From Rouxiella badensis (GTDB lineage: Bacteria; Pseudomonadota; Gammaproteobacteria; Enterobacterales; Enterobacteriaceae): 64,000 nt of DNA. Positions 52,765-63,057 of the stretch are shown in pieces. Under the pieces are notes generated by a model. It saw only the letters and a program-made list of their open reading frames with translations, was not told the origin of the DNA and did no database searches. The stretch covers positions 124,001-188,000 of the forward strand of contig NZ_MRWE01000003.1 in the NCBI RefSeq assembly GCF_002093665.1, written 5' to 3'. Each line of letters starts with the position of its first letter. Position 1 is the first letter of the stretch. The position numbers and the translations under genes were made by a program.

Positions 52765-53640
52765 TTAGACCGCGGTCATGGTGTAACTCAGCAGGATGCC
52801 GATAAACATCACCATCCCTACATAGTTATTATTGCGAAACGCCTGGAAACACGACTCACGCTGACGTTTTGCGGTGATTTTTTGCTGATGCACGAACAGG
52901 CATCCGGCCAGCAGTAGCGACCAATAGAAAGGCGCACCGAGATGATTAAGATGCCCTACCGCCGCCATCAGAGCCAGCGTGGCTAACTGTAACAGACCGA
53001 TAATCAGGTTGTCGTGGCGACCAAACAGAATGGCGGTCGACTTGACGCCAATCTTCAGGTCATCGTCACGGTCCACCATGGCATACTGGGTGTCGTACGC
53101 CACGGTCCAGCAAATATTGGCGAGGAACAGCAGCCAGCAACTCAACGGCACCGTCTCCCCCACCGCCATAAAGGCCATCGGGATTGCCCAACCGAACGCC
53201 GCGCCCAGAACGACCTGCGGCAGATGGCTGACCCGCTTCACGAACGGATAACTCCACGCCAACGCCAACGCCACCAGCGAGAGCAGAATGGTTTTATAAT
53301 TCAGCAACAGCGCCAGACAGAACGAGATAAACACCAGCCCGCCAAACAGCATTTTCGCCTGCTTGCTGGTGATAGAGCCGCTCGGTAATGGGCGACCGGC
53401 GGTGCGCTTCACGTGACCGTCTACTTTTCTGTCGGCATAGTCGTTGATGACACAGCCTGCCGCACGCATGAAGAATACGCCCAGAACGAAAATAATCAGA
53501 ATCTTGAGTGGTGGCGTGCCGTCGCTGGCCAGCCAAAGTGCCCATAGCGTCGGCCACATTAACAGCAGTGATCCGATCGGCTTGTCTATTCGCATCAGAC
53601 GACAATAATCGCGCCATTGTCCCTGCTTCATCGTCCCCAT
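52765..53640 (-). CDS. ubiA: 4-hydroxybenzoate octaprenyltransferase
   Basis: Membrane prenyltransferase of about 291 residues (E. coli UbiA 290). An Asp-rich substrate motif [15 protein letters not shown] and a second [16 protein letters not shown] bind prenyl diphosphate with Mg2+. [23 protein letters not shown] is the conserved opening. It joins octaprenyl diphosphate to 4-hydroxybenzoate in ubiquinone synthesis. Start taken at ATG 53640; TTG 53643 and ATG 53628 are alternatives. It follows ubiC by 25 bp, an operon as in E. coli. Confidence 0.96.
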   Translation of the reverse strand: MGTMKQGQWRDYCRLMRIDKPIGSLLLMWPTLWALWLASDGTPPLKILIIFVLGVFFMRAAGCVINDYADRKVDGHVKRTAGRPLPSGSITSKQAKMLFGGLVFISFCLALLLNYKTILLSLVALALAWSYPFVKRVSHLPQVVLGAAFGWAIPMAFMAVGETVPLSCWLLFLANICWTVAYDTQYAMVDRDDDLKIGVKSTAILFGRHDNLIIGLLQLATLALMAAVGHLNHLGAPFYWSLLLAGCLFVHQQKITAKRQRESCFQAFRNNNYVGMVMFIGILLSYTMTAV

Positions 53641-53665
53641 CAACTTGGTATTCTCCCTTGAGGCA

Positions 53666-54208
53666 TTACTGCTCTGTTGTAGATTTTAGGTCTTTTGTGT
53701 TACTGGCGTCATACACCGGCGAGGCCGGCAGGAAAATCTCGGTCAGCAGCAGCGGTTTATCGGAAAGCCGCAGACGAGAGCGACGGACCCAGTGCTGCGC
53801 CTGCTGCCCCAGATGGATATAGTCGCGGCTAAGCGCGTTGCCACCAAACAGATAGCGCCCAAGCGGCAACGTGCCCAAGTCTACCAAGGCGTTTTCAGGA
53901 CCGGTAAGGGTTTCGAGCGGGATTATCGTTCTGCCGAGCAGCCAAGGCACGTCGTCTCCAAACAGGACAATTTCACGCAGCCAGTAACGCTCGCTCTCAG
54001 GCAGTTGTTCCGCCTCTTCAGGAGTCAGTTCGGCGCGAGAGACGAAGCATTCCCGCTGCGGGGTGACGCTGACCTTGGCGCAGTGCTGTTCAAACCGGCG
54101 GGTCATCGAACCCATCTCCAGCAGCCAGTCTACAACCTCGGGCGGCACATCAGACGCGTAGTCAAACCAGTGGATAGCATCGGGAAAAGGCACATAAGAC
54201 TCAGACAT
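53666..54208 (-). CDS. ubiC: Chorismate pyruvate-lyase
   Basis: Protein of 180 residues from ATG 54208 (CGGAGTCTGT before it); the longer frame to 54301 is not conserved. E. coli UbiC has 165. MSMTRRFEQ-like core (here [24 protein letters not shown]), the Arg-rich [28 protein letters not shown] and [28 protein letters not shown] match UbiC. It splits chorismate into 4-hydroxybenzoate and pyruvate, the first step of ubiquinone synthesis. The C-terminus is a little longer than in E. coli. Confidence 0.93.
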   Translation of the reverse strand: MSESYVPFPDAIHWFDYASDVPPEVVDWLLEMGSMTRRFEQHCAKVSVTPQRECFVSRAELTPEEAEQLPESERYWLREIVLFGDDVPWLLGRTIIPLETLTGPENALVDLGTLPLGRYLFGGNALSRDYIHLGQQAQHWVRRSRLRLSDKPLLLTEIFLPASPVYDASNTKDLKSTTEQ

Positions 54209-54304
54209 GACAGACTCCGAGTGGGCAGCGGTGGCTACCAAAAAGAATTCAGGGGGGCATTCTAACGCAGATTGCCCCGGCGGTAATCCCGCCGGGGACA
54301 AGAT

Positions 54305-54712
54305 TTACTCACGTTTCAGGCGTTCGCCGTTGGCAAGATAGAGGGTCACCACCAGCACCAGAATAGCGGCGGTGTAGAGCAGCGTATCGATCGGGCTCTT
54401 ATGGTCGACGATGATAAAACGAATAATCGCCGTGATGCCGATGTAGACGAAATAGCGCAGCGGGAAGTGATAGCCCGACGCAAAGTACTTAACAATCAGC
54501 GCGATAAATTCGAAATACAGGAAGTAAATAACAATCCCTTCAATCAGCATGTAGGAAGATGATTCGTCGTTGTTGACGAAGAGCACCAATGCCAGATGAT
54601 AGGTTTCCCGCCCCAGGAACAGCATCAGAATAGCCGCTAACCCCAAAAGAAAAATGTTTAAAATACGCTGCATGATGGTCGCGACCATCGTTGCCTTTTT
54701 AGATCCTGCCAT
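54305..54712 (-). CDS. psiE: Phosphate-starvation-inducible protein PsiE
   Basis: Membrane protein of 135 residues (E. coli PsiE 136) with about four hydrophobic segments. [64 protein letters not shown] is near-identical to E. coli. In E. coli it responds to PhoB and cAMP-CRP; function unknown. I could not recognise a Pho box by eye in the 202-bp gap before it. Confidence 0.95.
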   Translation of the reverse strand: MAGSKKATMVATIMQRILNIFLLGLAAILMLFLGRETYHLALVLFVNNDESSSYMLIEGIVIYFLYFEFIALIVKYFASGYHFPLRYFVYIGITAIIRFIIVDHKSPIDTLLYTAAILVLVVTLYLANGERLKRE

Positions 54713-54829
54713 GTGATGTACATCCCACTTTTATTGTTCAATGGCAGAAGAATACCACAGCGCCAAGGCCGCGAAAGGCGCTTGTTTCATGTGGAATAGA
54801 CATTTTTTGTTATGGCGTTTTTCATAATA

Positions 54830-54860
54830 AAAAAGGGCCAACCGACAAGCGGTTAGCCCC
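54830..54860 (-). terminator. pgi: Terminator of pgi
   Basis: GGGCCAACCG at 54835-54844 pairs with CGGTTAGCCC at 54850-54859 (one mismatch), and on the minus strand a T-run follows. Confidence 0.9.
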
Positions 54861-54914
54861 TATCACCGTCACAGTTAGCGCAGCAATTTAGAAAGAGCTG
54901 CGGCTAAACTATTC

Positions 54915-56564
54915 TCAGGCACGCCAGTTTTTGAAGCGGTTGATTAAACCGTTGGTTGAACTGTCGTGGCCGGTGACCTTCTCGCTGCCTTCAAGCTCAG
55001 GCAGGATACGGTTTGCCAGCTGTTTGCCCAATTCCACGCCCCATTGGTCGAAGGTGTAGATATTGAGGATAGCGCCCTGAGTAAAGATTTTGTGCTCATA
55101 CAGCGCAATCAGCGCACCCAGGCTGAACGGGGTGATTTCACGCAGCAGGATTGAGTTGGTCGGACGGTTGCCTTCGAAGACCTTGAACGGCGCAACGTGT
55201 TTAACGTCTTCAGGTTTTTTACCCTGAGCCGCGAACTCTTCTTCGACCACTTCCAGCGATTTACCAAATGCCAGCGCCTCGGTTTGCGCGAAGAAGTTAG
55301 ACAGCAGCTTGGCGTGGTGATCGCTTAACGCGTTGTGGCTCACCGCAGGCGCAATAAAGTCACAAGGAACGATTTTAGTGCCCTGGTGGATAAGCTGATA
55401 GAACGCGTGCTGGCCGTTGGTACCAGGCTCACCCCAGATGATTGGGCCAGTCTGGTAGTCAACCGGTGAACCATTGCGGTCAACGTATTTACCGTTGGAT
55501 TCCATATTTCCCTGCTGGAAATAGGCCGCGAAACGGTGCATATACTGGTCATATGGCAGGATAGCTTCGGTTTCGGTGCCGTAGAAATCATTATACCAGA
55601 TACCGATCAGCGCCAGAATGATGGGCAGGTTTTTCTCAGCCGGCGTGTTAGCGAAGTGGTTGTCCATCGCGTGCGCGCCGCTCAGCAGCTGCTCGAAGTT
55701 CTCGAAGCCCACAGACAAGGCAATCGACAGGCCAATCGCAGACCACAGAGAGTAACGACCGCCGACCCAGTCCCAGAACTCGAACATGTTGTCGGTATCG
55801 ATACCAAACTCGGCAACCGCTTTACCGTTGGTAGACAACGCGGCGAAGTGTTTTGCAACGTGCTGGTCATCGCCGGCCGTTTTCAGGAACCAGTCACGCG
55901 CGCTGTGGGCGTTGGTCATGGTTTCCTGGGTAGTGAAGGTTTTTGAGGCCACCAGGAACAGCGTGGTTTCCGGGTTCAGCGGTTTCAGCGTTTCGGCAAT
56001 ATGGGTGCCGTCAACGTTAGAAACGAAATGCATATTCAGATGATTTTTATACGGACGCAGCGCCTCGGTCACCATGAAAGGACCCAGGTCGGAACCACCG
56101 ATACCGATGTTGACCACGTCGGTGATGGGTTTGCCGGTATAGCCTTTCCAGCCGCCGCCGATAACGCGCTCGGTGAAGCCTTTGATTTTCGCCAGCACGG
56201 CGTTGACTTCAGGCATGACGTCTTTGCCATCAACCACGATAGGAGTGTTGCTGCGGTTACGCAGAGCAACGTGAAGCACGGCACGGTCTTCGGTGCGGTT
56301 AATCTTCTCACCTGAGAACATCGATTTAATGGCTTCTTGCAGCTCGGTTTCTTTGGCAAGCGCCTGCAGTTTTTCCAACGTTTCTGAGGTGATGCGGTTC
56401 TTGGAGAAGTCGACAAGAATCTGATCGTCAAAAGTGGCAGAGAATTTGGAGAAACGATCGCTATCTTCAGCAAACAGCTGGCTGATGGTCACATCTTTAA
56501 CTTTATCGAAATGCTGCTGCAGGGCTTGCCAGGCAGCGGTCTGAGTTGGATTGATATTTTTCAT
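54915..56564 (-). CDS. pgi: Glucose-6-phosphate isomerase
   Basis: Glycolytic enzyme of 549 residues from ATG 56564, equal to E. coli Pgi. An open frame continues 62 codons upstream to 56750, but [19 protein letters not shown] is the family start. Signature 1 [40 protein letters not shown], signature [16 protein letters not shown], and [31 protein letters not shown] are present, with the catalytic Glu near 355. It interconverts glucose-6- and fructose-6-phosphate. The region 56565-56805 upstream carries its promoter; no site is clear. Confidence 0.98.
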   Translation of the reverse strand: MKNINPTQTAAWQALQQHFDKVKDVTISQLFAEDSDRFSKFSATFDDQILVDFSKNRITSETLEKLQALAKETELQEAIKSMFSGEKINRTEDRAVLHVALRNRSNTPIVVDGKDVMPEVNAVLAKIKGFTERVIGGGWKGYTGKPITDVVNIGIGGSDLGPFMVTEALRPYKNHLNMHFVSNVDGTHIAETLKPLNPETTLFLVASKTFTTQETMTNAHSARDWFLKTAGDDQHVAKHFAALSTNGKAVAEFGIDTDNMFEFWDWVGGRYSLWSAIGLSIALSVGFENFEQLLSGAHAMDNHFANTPAEKNLPIILALIGIWYNDFYGTETEAILPYDQYMHRFAAYFQQGNMESNGKYVDRNGSPVDYQTGPIIWGEPGTNGQHAFYQLIHQGTKIVPCDFIAPAVSHNALSDHHAKLLSNFFAQTEALAFGKSLEVVEEEFAAQGKKPEDVKHVAPFKVFEGNRPTNSILLREITPFSLGALIALYEHKIFTQGAILNIYTFDQWGVELGKQLANRILPELEGSEKVTGHDSSTNGLINRFKNWRA

Positions 56565-56809
56565 AGCAATGCTCTTAGGCTGAGAATGTAAGGTGACATC
56601 TTGACTATTATTTAGCGCAACTGCCTTGATTGTATCCGGTATTTTACAAGTTGAGATGCCTTTTCTTGCGTTTCTTGCAATAGGCAATAACTGTTGGCAA
56701 TGCGCCTGATAGACAAATACCGCACTGAATAATAGATGACATTCATTCAAAATGTGAGTCAGAGGCCGCGCGATCGTTGACAGATGGCACAGAACCGGTG
56801 ATCCTAGGC

Positions 56810-57075
56810 GCCTAACTTATACGCGTCCGCGCGGGTAAGCCAGAAGAGGCGCGTCGCCCAGGCAATGTATCGGAGGAACCGTATCCGACGAAGGTGCATT
56901 ATGGGGTGCGACGCCGAGGTCAGACACCCAACGGTTGGGAAAAGATCGACTACAGGGGCTGAATCCTCTGGGTTGTCACCGCTATAGCTCGATGAGCTAT
57001 TGGCATGGTGGGGCGCTTCTGGGTGTATCGTAGCATCTCTACGTCTGCTCCCGTTTCCCGCTCTACCCTTGTGCC
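56810..57075 (+). promoter_or_regulatory. lysC: Lysine riboswitch (L box) of lysC
   Basis: The leader reproduces conserved lysine-riboswitch blocks found in the E. coli lysC leader: GCCAGAAGAGGCGCGT (from 56840), CGGAGGA (56871), GGGTGC then CGCCGAGGT (near 56908-56922), GGGGCTGAATCC (56956), CTGGGTTGTCACCG (56970), GGTGGGGCGCTTCTGGGTG (57007) and CCCTTGTGCCATGG (57066). It forms the five-helix lysine-binding domain. Downstream an imperfect hairpin (57096-57116) and GACACGAGG can hide the ribosome site when lysine is bound. Confidence 0.96.
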
Positions 57076-57133
57076 ATGGAATATGCAATTAAAAAGGCCG
57101 TCTGAAAATGACGACCCTGACACGAGGTTTTAA

Positions 57134-58528
57134 ATGAATCAAGCAACATCCCGCATCGCTGACCAACCGCCTCTGAACAACACGGTCATTGCCAAATTTG
57201 GTGGCACCAGTGTGGCAGATTTCGACGCCATGAACCGAAGTGCCGATGTGGTACTCTCCAATCCTGACGTTCGCGTGGTGGTCCTTTCCGCCTCCGCTGG
57301 CGTGACCAATCTGCTGGTTGAACTGGCAGAAGGCCGCGAAACTGAGCGTCGTGATTTCCTGCTGAGCGAAATTCGCCGCATCCAGACCGCTATCATTGAC
57401 CGTCTCGAGCAACCGGACGTTATCCGCGAAGAAATCGAACGCATGCTGGAAAATATCAGCACGCTGTCAGAAGCGGCAAGCCTGGCTACCTCGACCGCGC
57501 TGACCGACGAGCTGGTCAGCCACGGTGAGATTATCTCGACGCTGCTGTTCGTCGAGATCCTGCGCCAGCGCCACGTGTCTGCAGAGTGGTTCGACGTCCG
57601 CAAAATCATGCGCACCAATGACCGCTTTGGCCGCGCTGAGCCAGACACCCAGATTCTACTGGAACTGGCCGAGCAGCAGCTATTACCTCGTCTACAGGAA
57701 GCACTCATTATCACTCAGGGCTTTATCGGCGCTGAGCCAAAAGGTCGCACCACCACACTGGGCCGCGGCGGCAGCGATTACACGGCTGCCCTGCTTGGTG
57801 AAGCGCTGCACGCCAGCCGCGTGGATATCTGGACCGACGTTCCGGGCATTTACACCACCGATCCGCGTCTGGTGCCGGGTGCTAAACGCATCGATCGCAT
57901 TGCCTTTGAAGAAGCGGCCGAGATGGCGACCTTCGGCGCGAAAGTTCTGCATCCAGCGACCCTGCTGCCTGCGGTGCGTCGCGGTATTCCGGTGTTCGTC
58001 GGCTCGAGTAAAGACCCGTCTGCGGGCGGCACGCTGGTTTGCGATACCACAGAAAACCCGCCGCTGTTTCGCGCGCTGGCGCTGCGTCGTAAGCAGACCC
58101 TGCTAACCCTGCATAGCCTCAGCATGCTGCATTCGCAAGGTTTCCTCGCTGAACTGTTCAATATTCTGGCGCGCCACAATATTTCGGTGGACCTGATTAC
58201 TACCTCCGAAGTGAGCGTGGCCCTGACGCTGGACACCACAGGTTCAACCTCTTCCGGTGACAGCCTGTTGACCACCTCGTTACTGACCGAGCTTTCTTCA
58301 CTGTGTCGCGTTGAGGTCGAGGAAAATCTGGCATTGATTGCCATCATCGGCAACAAGCTGTCCCAGGCCTGCGGCGTGGGCAAAGAAGTCTTCGGCGTGC
58401 TGGATCCGTTCAACATCCGCATGATTTGCTACGGTGCGAGCAGCTATAACCTGTGCTTCCTGGTGCCGGGCGACGATGCCAACCAGGTCGTGCAGAAGTT
58501 ACACCACAATCTATTCGAGCAGGATTAA
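57134..58528 (+). CDS. lysC: Lysine-sensitive aspartokinase III
   Basis: Kinase of 464 residues (E. coli LysC 449; the N-terminus is about 12 residues longer). The ATP/aspartate site begins KFGGTSVADFDAMNR (Lys21) and later TLGRGGSDYTAALLGEALHASRVDIWTDVPGIYTTDPRLVPGAKRID. Two ACT domains from about residue 305 bind lysine. It phosphorylates aspartate, the first step to lysine, threonine and methionine. The ribosome site ACGAGG lies in the riboswitch expression platform, so lysine represses translation and activity. Confidence 0.97.
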   Translation: MNQATSRIADQPPLNNTVIAKFGGTSVADFDAMNRSADVVLSNPDVRVVVLSASAGVTNLLVELAEGRETERRDFLLSEIRRIQTAIIDRLEQPDVIREEIERMLENISTLSEAASLATSTALTDELVSHGEIISTLLFVEILRQRHVSAEWFDVRKIMRTNDRFGRAEPDTQILLELAEQQLLPRLQEALIITQGFIGAEPKGRTTTLGRGGSDYTAALLGEALHASRVDIWTDVPGIYTTDPRLVPGAKRIDRIAFEEAAEMATFGAKVLHPATLLPAVRRGIPVFVGSSKDPSAGGTLVCDTTENPPLFRALALRRKQTLLTLHSLSMLHSQGFLAELFNILARHNISVDLITTSEVSVALTLDTTGSTSSGDSLLTTSLLTELSSLCRVEVEENLALIAIIGNKLSQACGVGKEVFGVLDPFNIRMICYGASSYNLCFLVPGDDANQVVQKLHHNLFEQD

Positions 58529-58558
58529 TCGATTTTCGATTCCAGCAGATAGATAAAT

Positions 58559-58587
58559 AAGCCGGGTCGATAGCCCGGCTTTTTTTA
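58559..58587 (+). terminator. lysC: Terminator of lysC
   Basis: AGCCGGG at 58560-58566 pairs with CCCGGCT at 58574-58580, loop 7 nt, followed by seven Ts. Confidence 0.95.
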
Positions 58588-58731
58588 TGCCTGCATGTTT
58601 ATTAATTCTCCGCAGAGGGTTGCCTGAAATACACAGAGAAGATAAAACTGTTTGGCTTTAAAAATTACTTAATAAAAAAATTAAATACACAACAACACAA
58701 TAAAATGACAAGACGCTGAGGATTTCCCTGC

Positions 58732-59667
58732 ATGTTAGCCAAGATCACACGCCTGTTCCCGCTGTGGGCCTTATTACTGGCGGTTGCCGCCTATTATACG
58801 CCGTCCACGTTTACCCCGATTGGCCCTCACGTCAGCGGCCTGCTGATGCTGATTATGTTTGCGATGGGCGTTACCCTGGAATTTGGCGATTTTAAACGCG
58901 TACTTTCACGCCCTGCGCCGGTTGCCGCCGCAACCTTCCTGCACTATCTGGTGATGCCTCTTGCTGCCTGGCTGTTGGCCAAACTTTTCCACATGCCTGA
59001 CGACCTCGCCGCCGGTATGATTCTGGTGGGAAGCGTTGCCAGCGGTACTGCATCTAACGTAATGATTTATTTAGCCAAAGGCGACGTGGCACTGTCAGTG
59101 ACCATCTCCTCCGTTTCCACGCTGGTCGGCGTTTTTGCAACCCCACTGCTCACCCGCCTGTATGTCGATACGCACATCAAGGTCGATGTCGAAGGCATGC
59201 TGTTGAGTATTCTGCAAATTGTCGTGTTCCCTATTCTCGCGGGACTGATTATTCATCATCTGTTTACTCATGCGGTCAAACGTATCGAGCCTTACCTGCC
59301 GGTATTCTCAATGGTCTGCATTCTCGCCATCATCAGTGCCGTTATCGCTGCAAGCCAGAGTCTGATTAGTTCGGTCGGTCTGGTGGTGGTGGCAGCGGTT
59401 ATTCTGCACAACGCCATCGGGCTGCTCAGCGGCTACTGGGGCGGCAAGCTGTTTGGTTTTGATGAGACGACCTGCCGCACCATCGCGCTCGAAGTTGGCA
59501 TGCAGAACTCAGGCCTTGCGGCCACGCTTGGCAAGCTTTACTTCACGCCGATTGCTGCCCTGCCGGGTGCGATTTTCTCAGTTTGGCATAACTTCTCCGG
59601 CTCGCTCCTGGCCGGTTACTGGTCGGGTCGTCCGGTGAAAAAAAGCGAAAAATTAGCGCAGAAGTAA
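58732..59667 (+). CDS. panS: Bile acid:Na+ symporter-family protein, PanS-like
   Basis: Membrane protein of 311 residues with nine to ten hydrophobic segments. The family motifs are [61 protein letters not shown], and [24 protein letters not shown], which carry the sodium-site residues (the E..MQNSGLA crossover). The YocS/PanS group moves organic acids; Salmonella PanS moves ketopantoate and pantothenate. GAGGATTTCCCTGC precedes the ATG. It is monocistronic. Confidence 0.85.
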   Translation: MLAKITRLFPLWALLLAVAAYYTPSTFTPIGPHVSGLLMLIMFAMGVTLEFGDFKRVLSRPAPVAAATFLHYLVMPLAAWLLAKLFHMPDDLAAGMILVGSVASGTASNVMIYLAKGDVALSVTISSVSTLVGVFATPLLTRLYVDTHIKVDVEGMLLSILQIVVFPILAGLIIHHLFTHAVKRIEPYLPVFSMVCILAIISAVIAASQSLISSVGLVVVAAVILHNAIGLLSGYWGGKLFGFDETTCRTIALEVGMQNSGLAATLGKLYFTPIAALPGAIFSVWHNFSGSLLAGYWSGRPVKKSEKLAQK

Positions 59668-59689
59668 TCTGTACCGATCGGGCAAAAAA

Positions 59690-59719
59690 GAAAGGCCGCG
59701 AGAATATCGCGGCCTTTTT
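59690..59719. terminator. Bidirectional terminator between panS and yjbB
   Basis: AGGCCGCGA at 59693-59701 pairs with TCGCGGCCT at 59707-59715, loop 5 nt; five Ts follow on the right and an A-rich stretch lies on the left. Confidence 0.93.
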
Positions 59720-59738
59720 GTTTGCGGCGGTCACGGCG

Positions 59739-61394
59739 TTATTTTGCTATTCCCGGCACATCATCGAGCTCTTCGCGCTCGTCTTCTTTCTCGTCCTTAT
59801 CCAGCACGTTGTACGCCACGGCACAGAACAGCGAGTTAAGGCGCTTCATGTCACCCAGTAAACCAAGGTGCAGCGAGCTGGTTTCAATACTTTGAACGTT
59901 GTGCTGATGCAGCCTGTCAACGTGGGCGTGGGCGTAGCGGCGGTCAAGCAGGCGGAAGCGATGCTTGGAACGACGCAGACGCTTGGCGCTGGTCAGATCG
60001 TTTGACAGGAATACCGACAGGCTAAGACGCAGGTTATCGACCAGTTTCTCATGCAGATTGTCCAGCTCAGACAGCCCCTCGGCCGAGAAGGCACGCCGCG
60101 TATCGTGCGACTTGGCGGTGATATCGCCGGTCATGCGCTCGATAATGTCGCCGGCCTGTTCAAGGTTGAGCGCCATCTCGATAATCTCCGCCCAACGACG
60201 CGAATCGTCCTCGCCCAAATCCTCTTTATGGATCTGCGCCAGATAAAGTTTGATGGCGGTGTAAAGCACATCGACGTCATCATCGAGGCGGCGTACTTCA
60301 CGATCCTGGGTAATTTTACCGTGCATGACCTCATGCTGAAGGATAAGCATGTGCTCAACCACATCGCCCATGCGCAGCGTCTCGCGTGCTGCATTGGCCA
60401 GCGCCAGCGTCGGCGTGTCGATAGCACTCACGTCGAGATGACGCGGACGCAGACGTGGGTCATCCTCAGGGACATCGGCAATCCACAGCTCACAAATACG
60501 CGCCATCATGCCCGCCGCAGGCACCAGTGCCAGACAGCGAATCAGGTTGTAGAACACGTGGAAATAGATCACCAGCTCTTCATCAGGAATGCCAATGCGC
60601 GCCAGCAGCCCCGTCAGCGGTCCGATAAACGGCAAGACAATCACACAGCCAATCAGCTTGAACAGCAGGCTACCCAAGGCAACCCGACGCCCCGCCGCAT
60701 TTTGTTTGCTGGCGTTGATCATCGCCAGAATACCGCTGCCGAGGTTGGCACCGATCACCAGACACAGCGAGACTTTGAGCGAGATAACGCCGGTCGCGGC
60801 AAGCGTGGCGGTCAGCAGCACTGCGGCCAGACTGGAGTAGCTGATGATGGCGAAAACGGCACCGGTCAGGGCATCAAGAATGGTATCGCCGGTCAGCGAC
60901 GAGAATAGTACCTTAACGCCCGACGCCTGCGTGATTGGCGTGGCCGCACTGACAATGAGCTCGAGGGCCAGCAGAATCAGCCCCAGACCAATCCCGACGC
61001 GCCCCATCTGCCCTGCCCGCGTCTGCTTGCGGCTCAGGAAGAAGGCCACGCCAACAAAAATCAGCAGCGGAGAAAGCCACGAGAGGTCGAAGGTCAGCAC
61101 GCGCGCCATCAGCGCGGTACCGACGTCGGCCCCCAGAATTATCACCAGCGCGGGAGAGAGCGCCACGAGTCCCTGGGCAACGAAAGAGGTGACCAGGAGC
61201 GCCGTTGCGTTGCTGCTTTGTACCAGCGCAGTCACGCCGATACCGGAAACAAACGCCAGAGGTTTCTTTTCAACACTGCTGCTGAGAACGCGGCGCAAAT
61301 TGGCACCAAACACACGCATGATGCCAGTACGCACAATGTGCGTACCCCATACGAGTAATGAAATAGCTGAAAGCAAATGAAGAAGAGTTAACAC
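59739..61394 (-). CDS. yjbB: Na+/phosphate cotransporter-family phosphate exporter (YjbB)
   Basis: Protein of 551 residues (E. coli YjbB 543), starting at GTG 61394 with AGGAGCT ten bases before it. Membrane part about 1-300: two Na/Pi repeats, GIGVTALVQSSNATALLVTSFVAQGLVAL and IISYSSLAAVLLTATLAATGVISLKVSLCLVIGANLGSGILAMINA. The C-terminal half has PhoU-like helices (EMALNLEQAGDIIERMTGDITAK; YAHAHVDRLHQHNVQSIETSSLHLGLLGDMKRLN). YjbB overproduction lowers cell phosphate in E. coli by export. The start lies 15 bp after the stop of the HAD phosphatase gene, its ribosome site near that stop. Confidence 0.94.
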   Translation of the reverse strand: MLTLLHLLSAISLLVWGTHIVRTGIMRVFGANLRRVLSSSVEKKPLAFVSGIGVTALVQSSNATALLVTSFVAQGLVALSPALVIILGADVGTALMARVLTFDLSWLSPLLIFVGVAFFLSRKQTRAGQMGRVGIGLGLILLALELIVSAATPITQASGVKVLFSSLTGDTILDALTGAVFAIISYSSLAAVLLTATLAATGVISLKVSLCLVIGANLGSGILAMINASKQNAAGRRVALGSLLFKLIGCVIVLPFIGPLTGLLARIGIPDEELVIYFHVFYNLIRCLALVPAAGMMARICELWIADVPEDDPRLRPRHLDVSAIDTPTLALANAARETLRMGDVVEHMLILQHEVMHGKITQDREVRRLDDDVDVLYTAIKLYLAQIHKEDLGEDDSRRWAEIIEMALNLEQAGDIIERMTGDITAKSHDTRRAFSAEGLSELDNLHEKLVDNLRLSLSVFLSNDLTSAKRLRRSKHRFRLLDRRYAHAHVDRLHQHNVQSIETSSLHLGLLGDMKRLNSLFCAVAYNVLDKDEKEDEREELDDVPGIAK

Positions 61395-61409
61395 TAAAAA
61401 AGAGCTCCT

Positions 61410-62066
61410 TTAGCGCCAGGCGCAAACAGGCCATCCTGCCTGCCTGGCGTGTTGGAGCAGGATAGCATCCGGATTCACTGCGACAGGGCTGGCGACTTTA
61501 ATAAGCAGCGGCAGATCGTTGTGCGAATCCGAATAAAAACAGGCGCGCTCGAGCTGACTGGCATCCTGATTTAACAGCGCCATCAGCCGCGTTACTTTTC
61601 CTTCACGGAAAGTCAGCACGCCTTCAGTAAAACCGGTATAGAGACCGTTAATTTTCTCGACGCCGATAGCCAGCGTCTCGTTTACGCCCAAAAACTTCGC
61701 AATCGGCGCGACCAGGTGCTCACCCGAGGCGGAAATTATAAGGGTGCGATCGCCTTTAGCCTGATGGTCACTCAGGCATTCTCGTGCTTTGGCGTAAACC
61801 CTGTCGGCAATGACTTCGTTAACGAAGCGCGCAACCATCGCGGCAACATCGGCCTCGGTGCGGCCTTTGAGCGGGCTCAGGGTCCAGTTCATATATTCGG
61901 TCATATCCATCTGACCTATGGCATACAGACGCATCATCTCGGCGTCCTGCTGCAAAAATACGTCGGGATCGGCGACCCAGCCTTGCTTGACCATAAAGGC
62001 CGACCACAGGCTGGAACAGTCACCGCCGATCAGCGTTTCATCCAAATCGAACAGCGCCAGATTCAT
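61410..62066 (-). CDS. HAD-IB family phosphatase (SerB-like)
   Basis: Hydrolase of 218 residues with all four HAD motifs: I, FDLDETLIGGDCS (nucleophile Asp8); II, LIISASGEH; III, a Lys near residue 158 (REGKVTRL); IV, YSDSHNDLPLL. This is the HAD-IB branch near SerB, with a helical cap at about residues 20-85. It hydrolyses a phosphomonoester; the substrate is unknown. Its ATG overlaps the stop of the ABC ATPase gene (ATGA at 62063-62066), so translation is coupled. yjbB follows 15 bp downstream. Confidence 0.9.
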   Translation of the reverse strand: MNLALFDLDETLIGGDCSSLWSAFMVKQGWVADPDVFLQQDAEMMRLYAIGQMDMTEYMNWTLSPLKGRTEADVAAMVARFVNEVIADRVYAKARECLSDHQAKGDRTLIISASGEHLVAPIAKFLGVNETLAIGVEKINGLYTGFTEGVLTFREGKVTRLMALLNQDASQLERACFYSDSHNDLPLLIKVASPVAVNPDAILLQHARQAGWPVCAWR

Positions 62067-63055
62067 GCAACTTCCCGTAAGGTATCAAGATCTAACTGTA
62101 GACCAATATCAGTGCCATCAATATATAGAGAGTCAACGGAGCGGTTTAAAACATCCACGGATAACTCGACATTGTGAGCCACGACACGATAACGAACAAC
62201 GTTACCTAACAGGCTGTGATTGATGATGCGGGCTGGAATTCCCTGCTCTGGCGCGCAAAGCGCGATGGACTCAGGCCTGACGGCCACCTGAGAAGGATAA
62301 CTCTGTCCGGTTAGTGCGTAGGCCTGCTCGGCGGTCAGCAGATTGTAGCTGCCGATAAATCCTGCCGCGAAGGCATTAACCGGGGCAGTATACAGCGTTT
62401 CAGCGTCGCCATTCTGTACGATTTGTCCTTTATTCATTAAAACAATGCGATCGGACATGGTCAGCGCCTCTTCCTGATCGTGAGTGACGAAGATAGCAGT
62501 CAGGTTCATTTCACGCTGAATACGGCGAATTTGCTCACGAAGATGTTTGCGAATACGGGCGTCTAGCGCCGAAAGTGGCTCATCGAGCAGCAGAAGACGC
62601 GGCTGGGTCACTAAAGAACGGGCCAACGCCACGCGCTGACACTGACCACCGGAAAGCTGATGCGGATAACGGCGCGAAAACTCGTCCAGCTCAACCAGCT
62701 TCAGCACCTCCGCGACTCTTCGTTTGGTCTCACTGGCCGAAATATTTTGCATCTTCAGGCCGAAGGCGACGTTACCCTCGACGGTCATGTTAGGAAACAG
62801 CGCATAGCTCTGAAACACCATGCCGATGCCGCGCTTTTGCGGCGTCAGGGGAACAATGTCCTGCCCCTGTAGCAGAATTTTTCCGCTATCGACCGAGGTC
62901 AGGCCCGCTAGACAGCGCAGCAGTGTCGATTTTCCGCAGCCGCTTGGCCCGAGCAGCGTCACGAACTCGCCCTCTTTAGCGCTGAAATCGATGTTATTGA
63001 AAATCTGCGTCTGGCCGTAATGCTTGTTGAGCTGAGTGACTTGCAGGTAGGACAT
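62063..63055 (-). CDS. ABC transporter ATPase of the PotA/FbpC/PhnT type
   Basis: ATPase of 330 residues. Walker A GPSGCGKS at 36-43, Q-loop Gln82, signature LSGGQ at 134-138, Walker B LLLLDEP at 154-160, and H-loop VTHDQEEA; a TOBE-like domain occupies about 235-330 (VAVRPESIALCAPEQGIPARIINHSLLGNVVRYRV). This form goes with importers of polyamines, iron, phosphonates or phosphorylated sugars. It follows the permease by 2 bp and overlaps the HAD gene by 4 bp, so the operon is tight. Confidence 0.92.
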   Translation of the reverse strand: MSYLQVTQLNKHYGQTQIFNNIDFSAKEGEFVTLLGPSGCGKSTLLRCLAGLTSVDSGKILLQGQDIVPLTPQKRGIGMVFQSYALFPNMTVEGNVAFGLKMQNISASETKRRVAEVLKLVELDEFSRRYPHQLSGGQCQRVALARSLVTQPRLLLLDEPLSALDARIRKHLREQIRRIQREMNLTAIFVTHDQEEALTMSDRIVLMNKGQIVQNGDAETLYTAPVNAFAAGFIGSYNLLTAEQAYALTGQSYPSQVAVRPESIALCAPEQGIPARIINHSLLGNVVRYRVVAHNVELSVDVLNRSVDSLYIDGTDIGLQLDLDTLREVA

Positions 63056-63057
63056 AA

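Noticed and set aside
56565-56750. N-terminal extension of pgi by 62 codons
   Set aside because: The family start MKNINPTQ gives exactly the E. coli length, and the extension has no conserved features.
60051-60908. 285-codon plus-strand frame opposite yjbB
   Set aside because: Composition rich in Gln, His and Arg and placement within yjbB show it is an antisense shadow.
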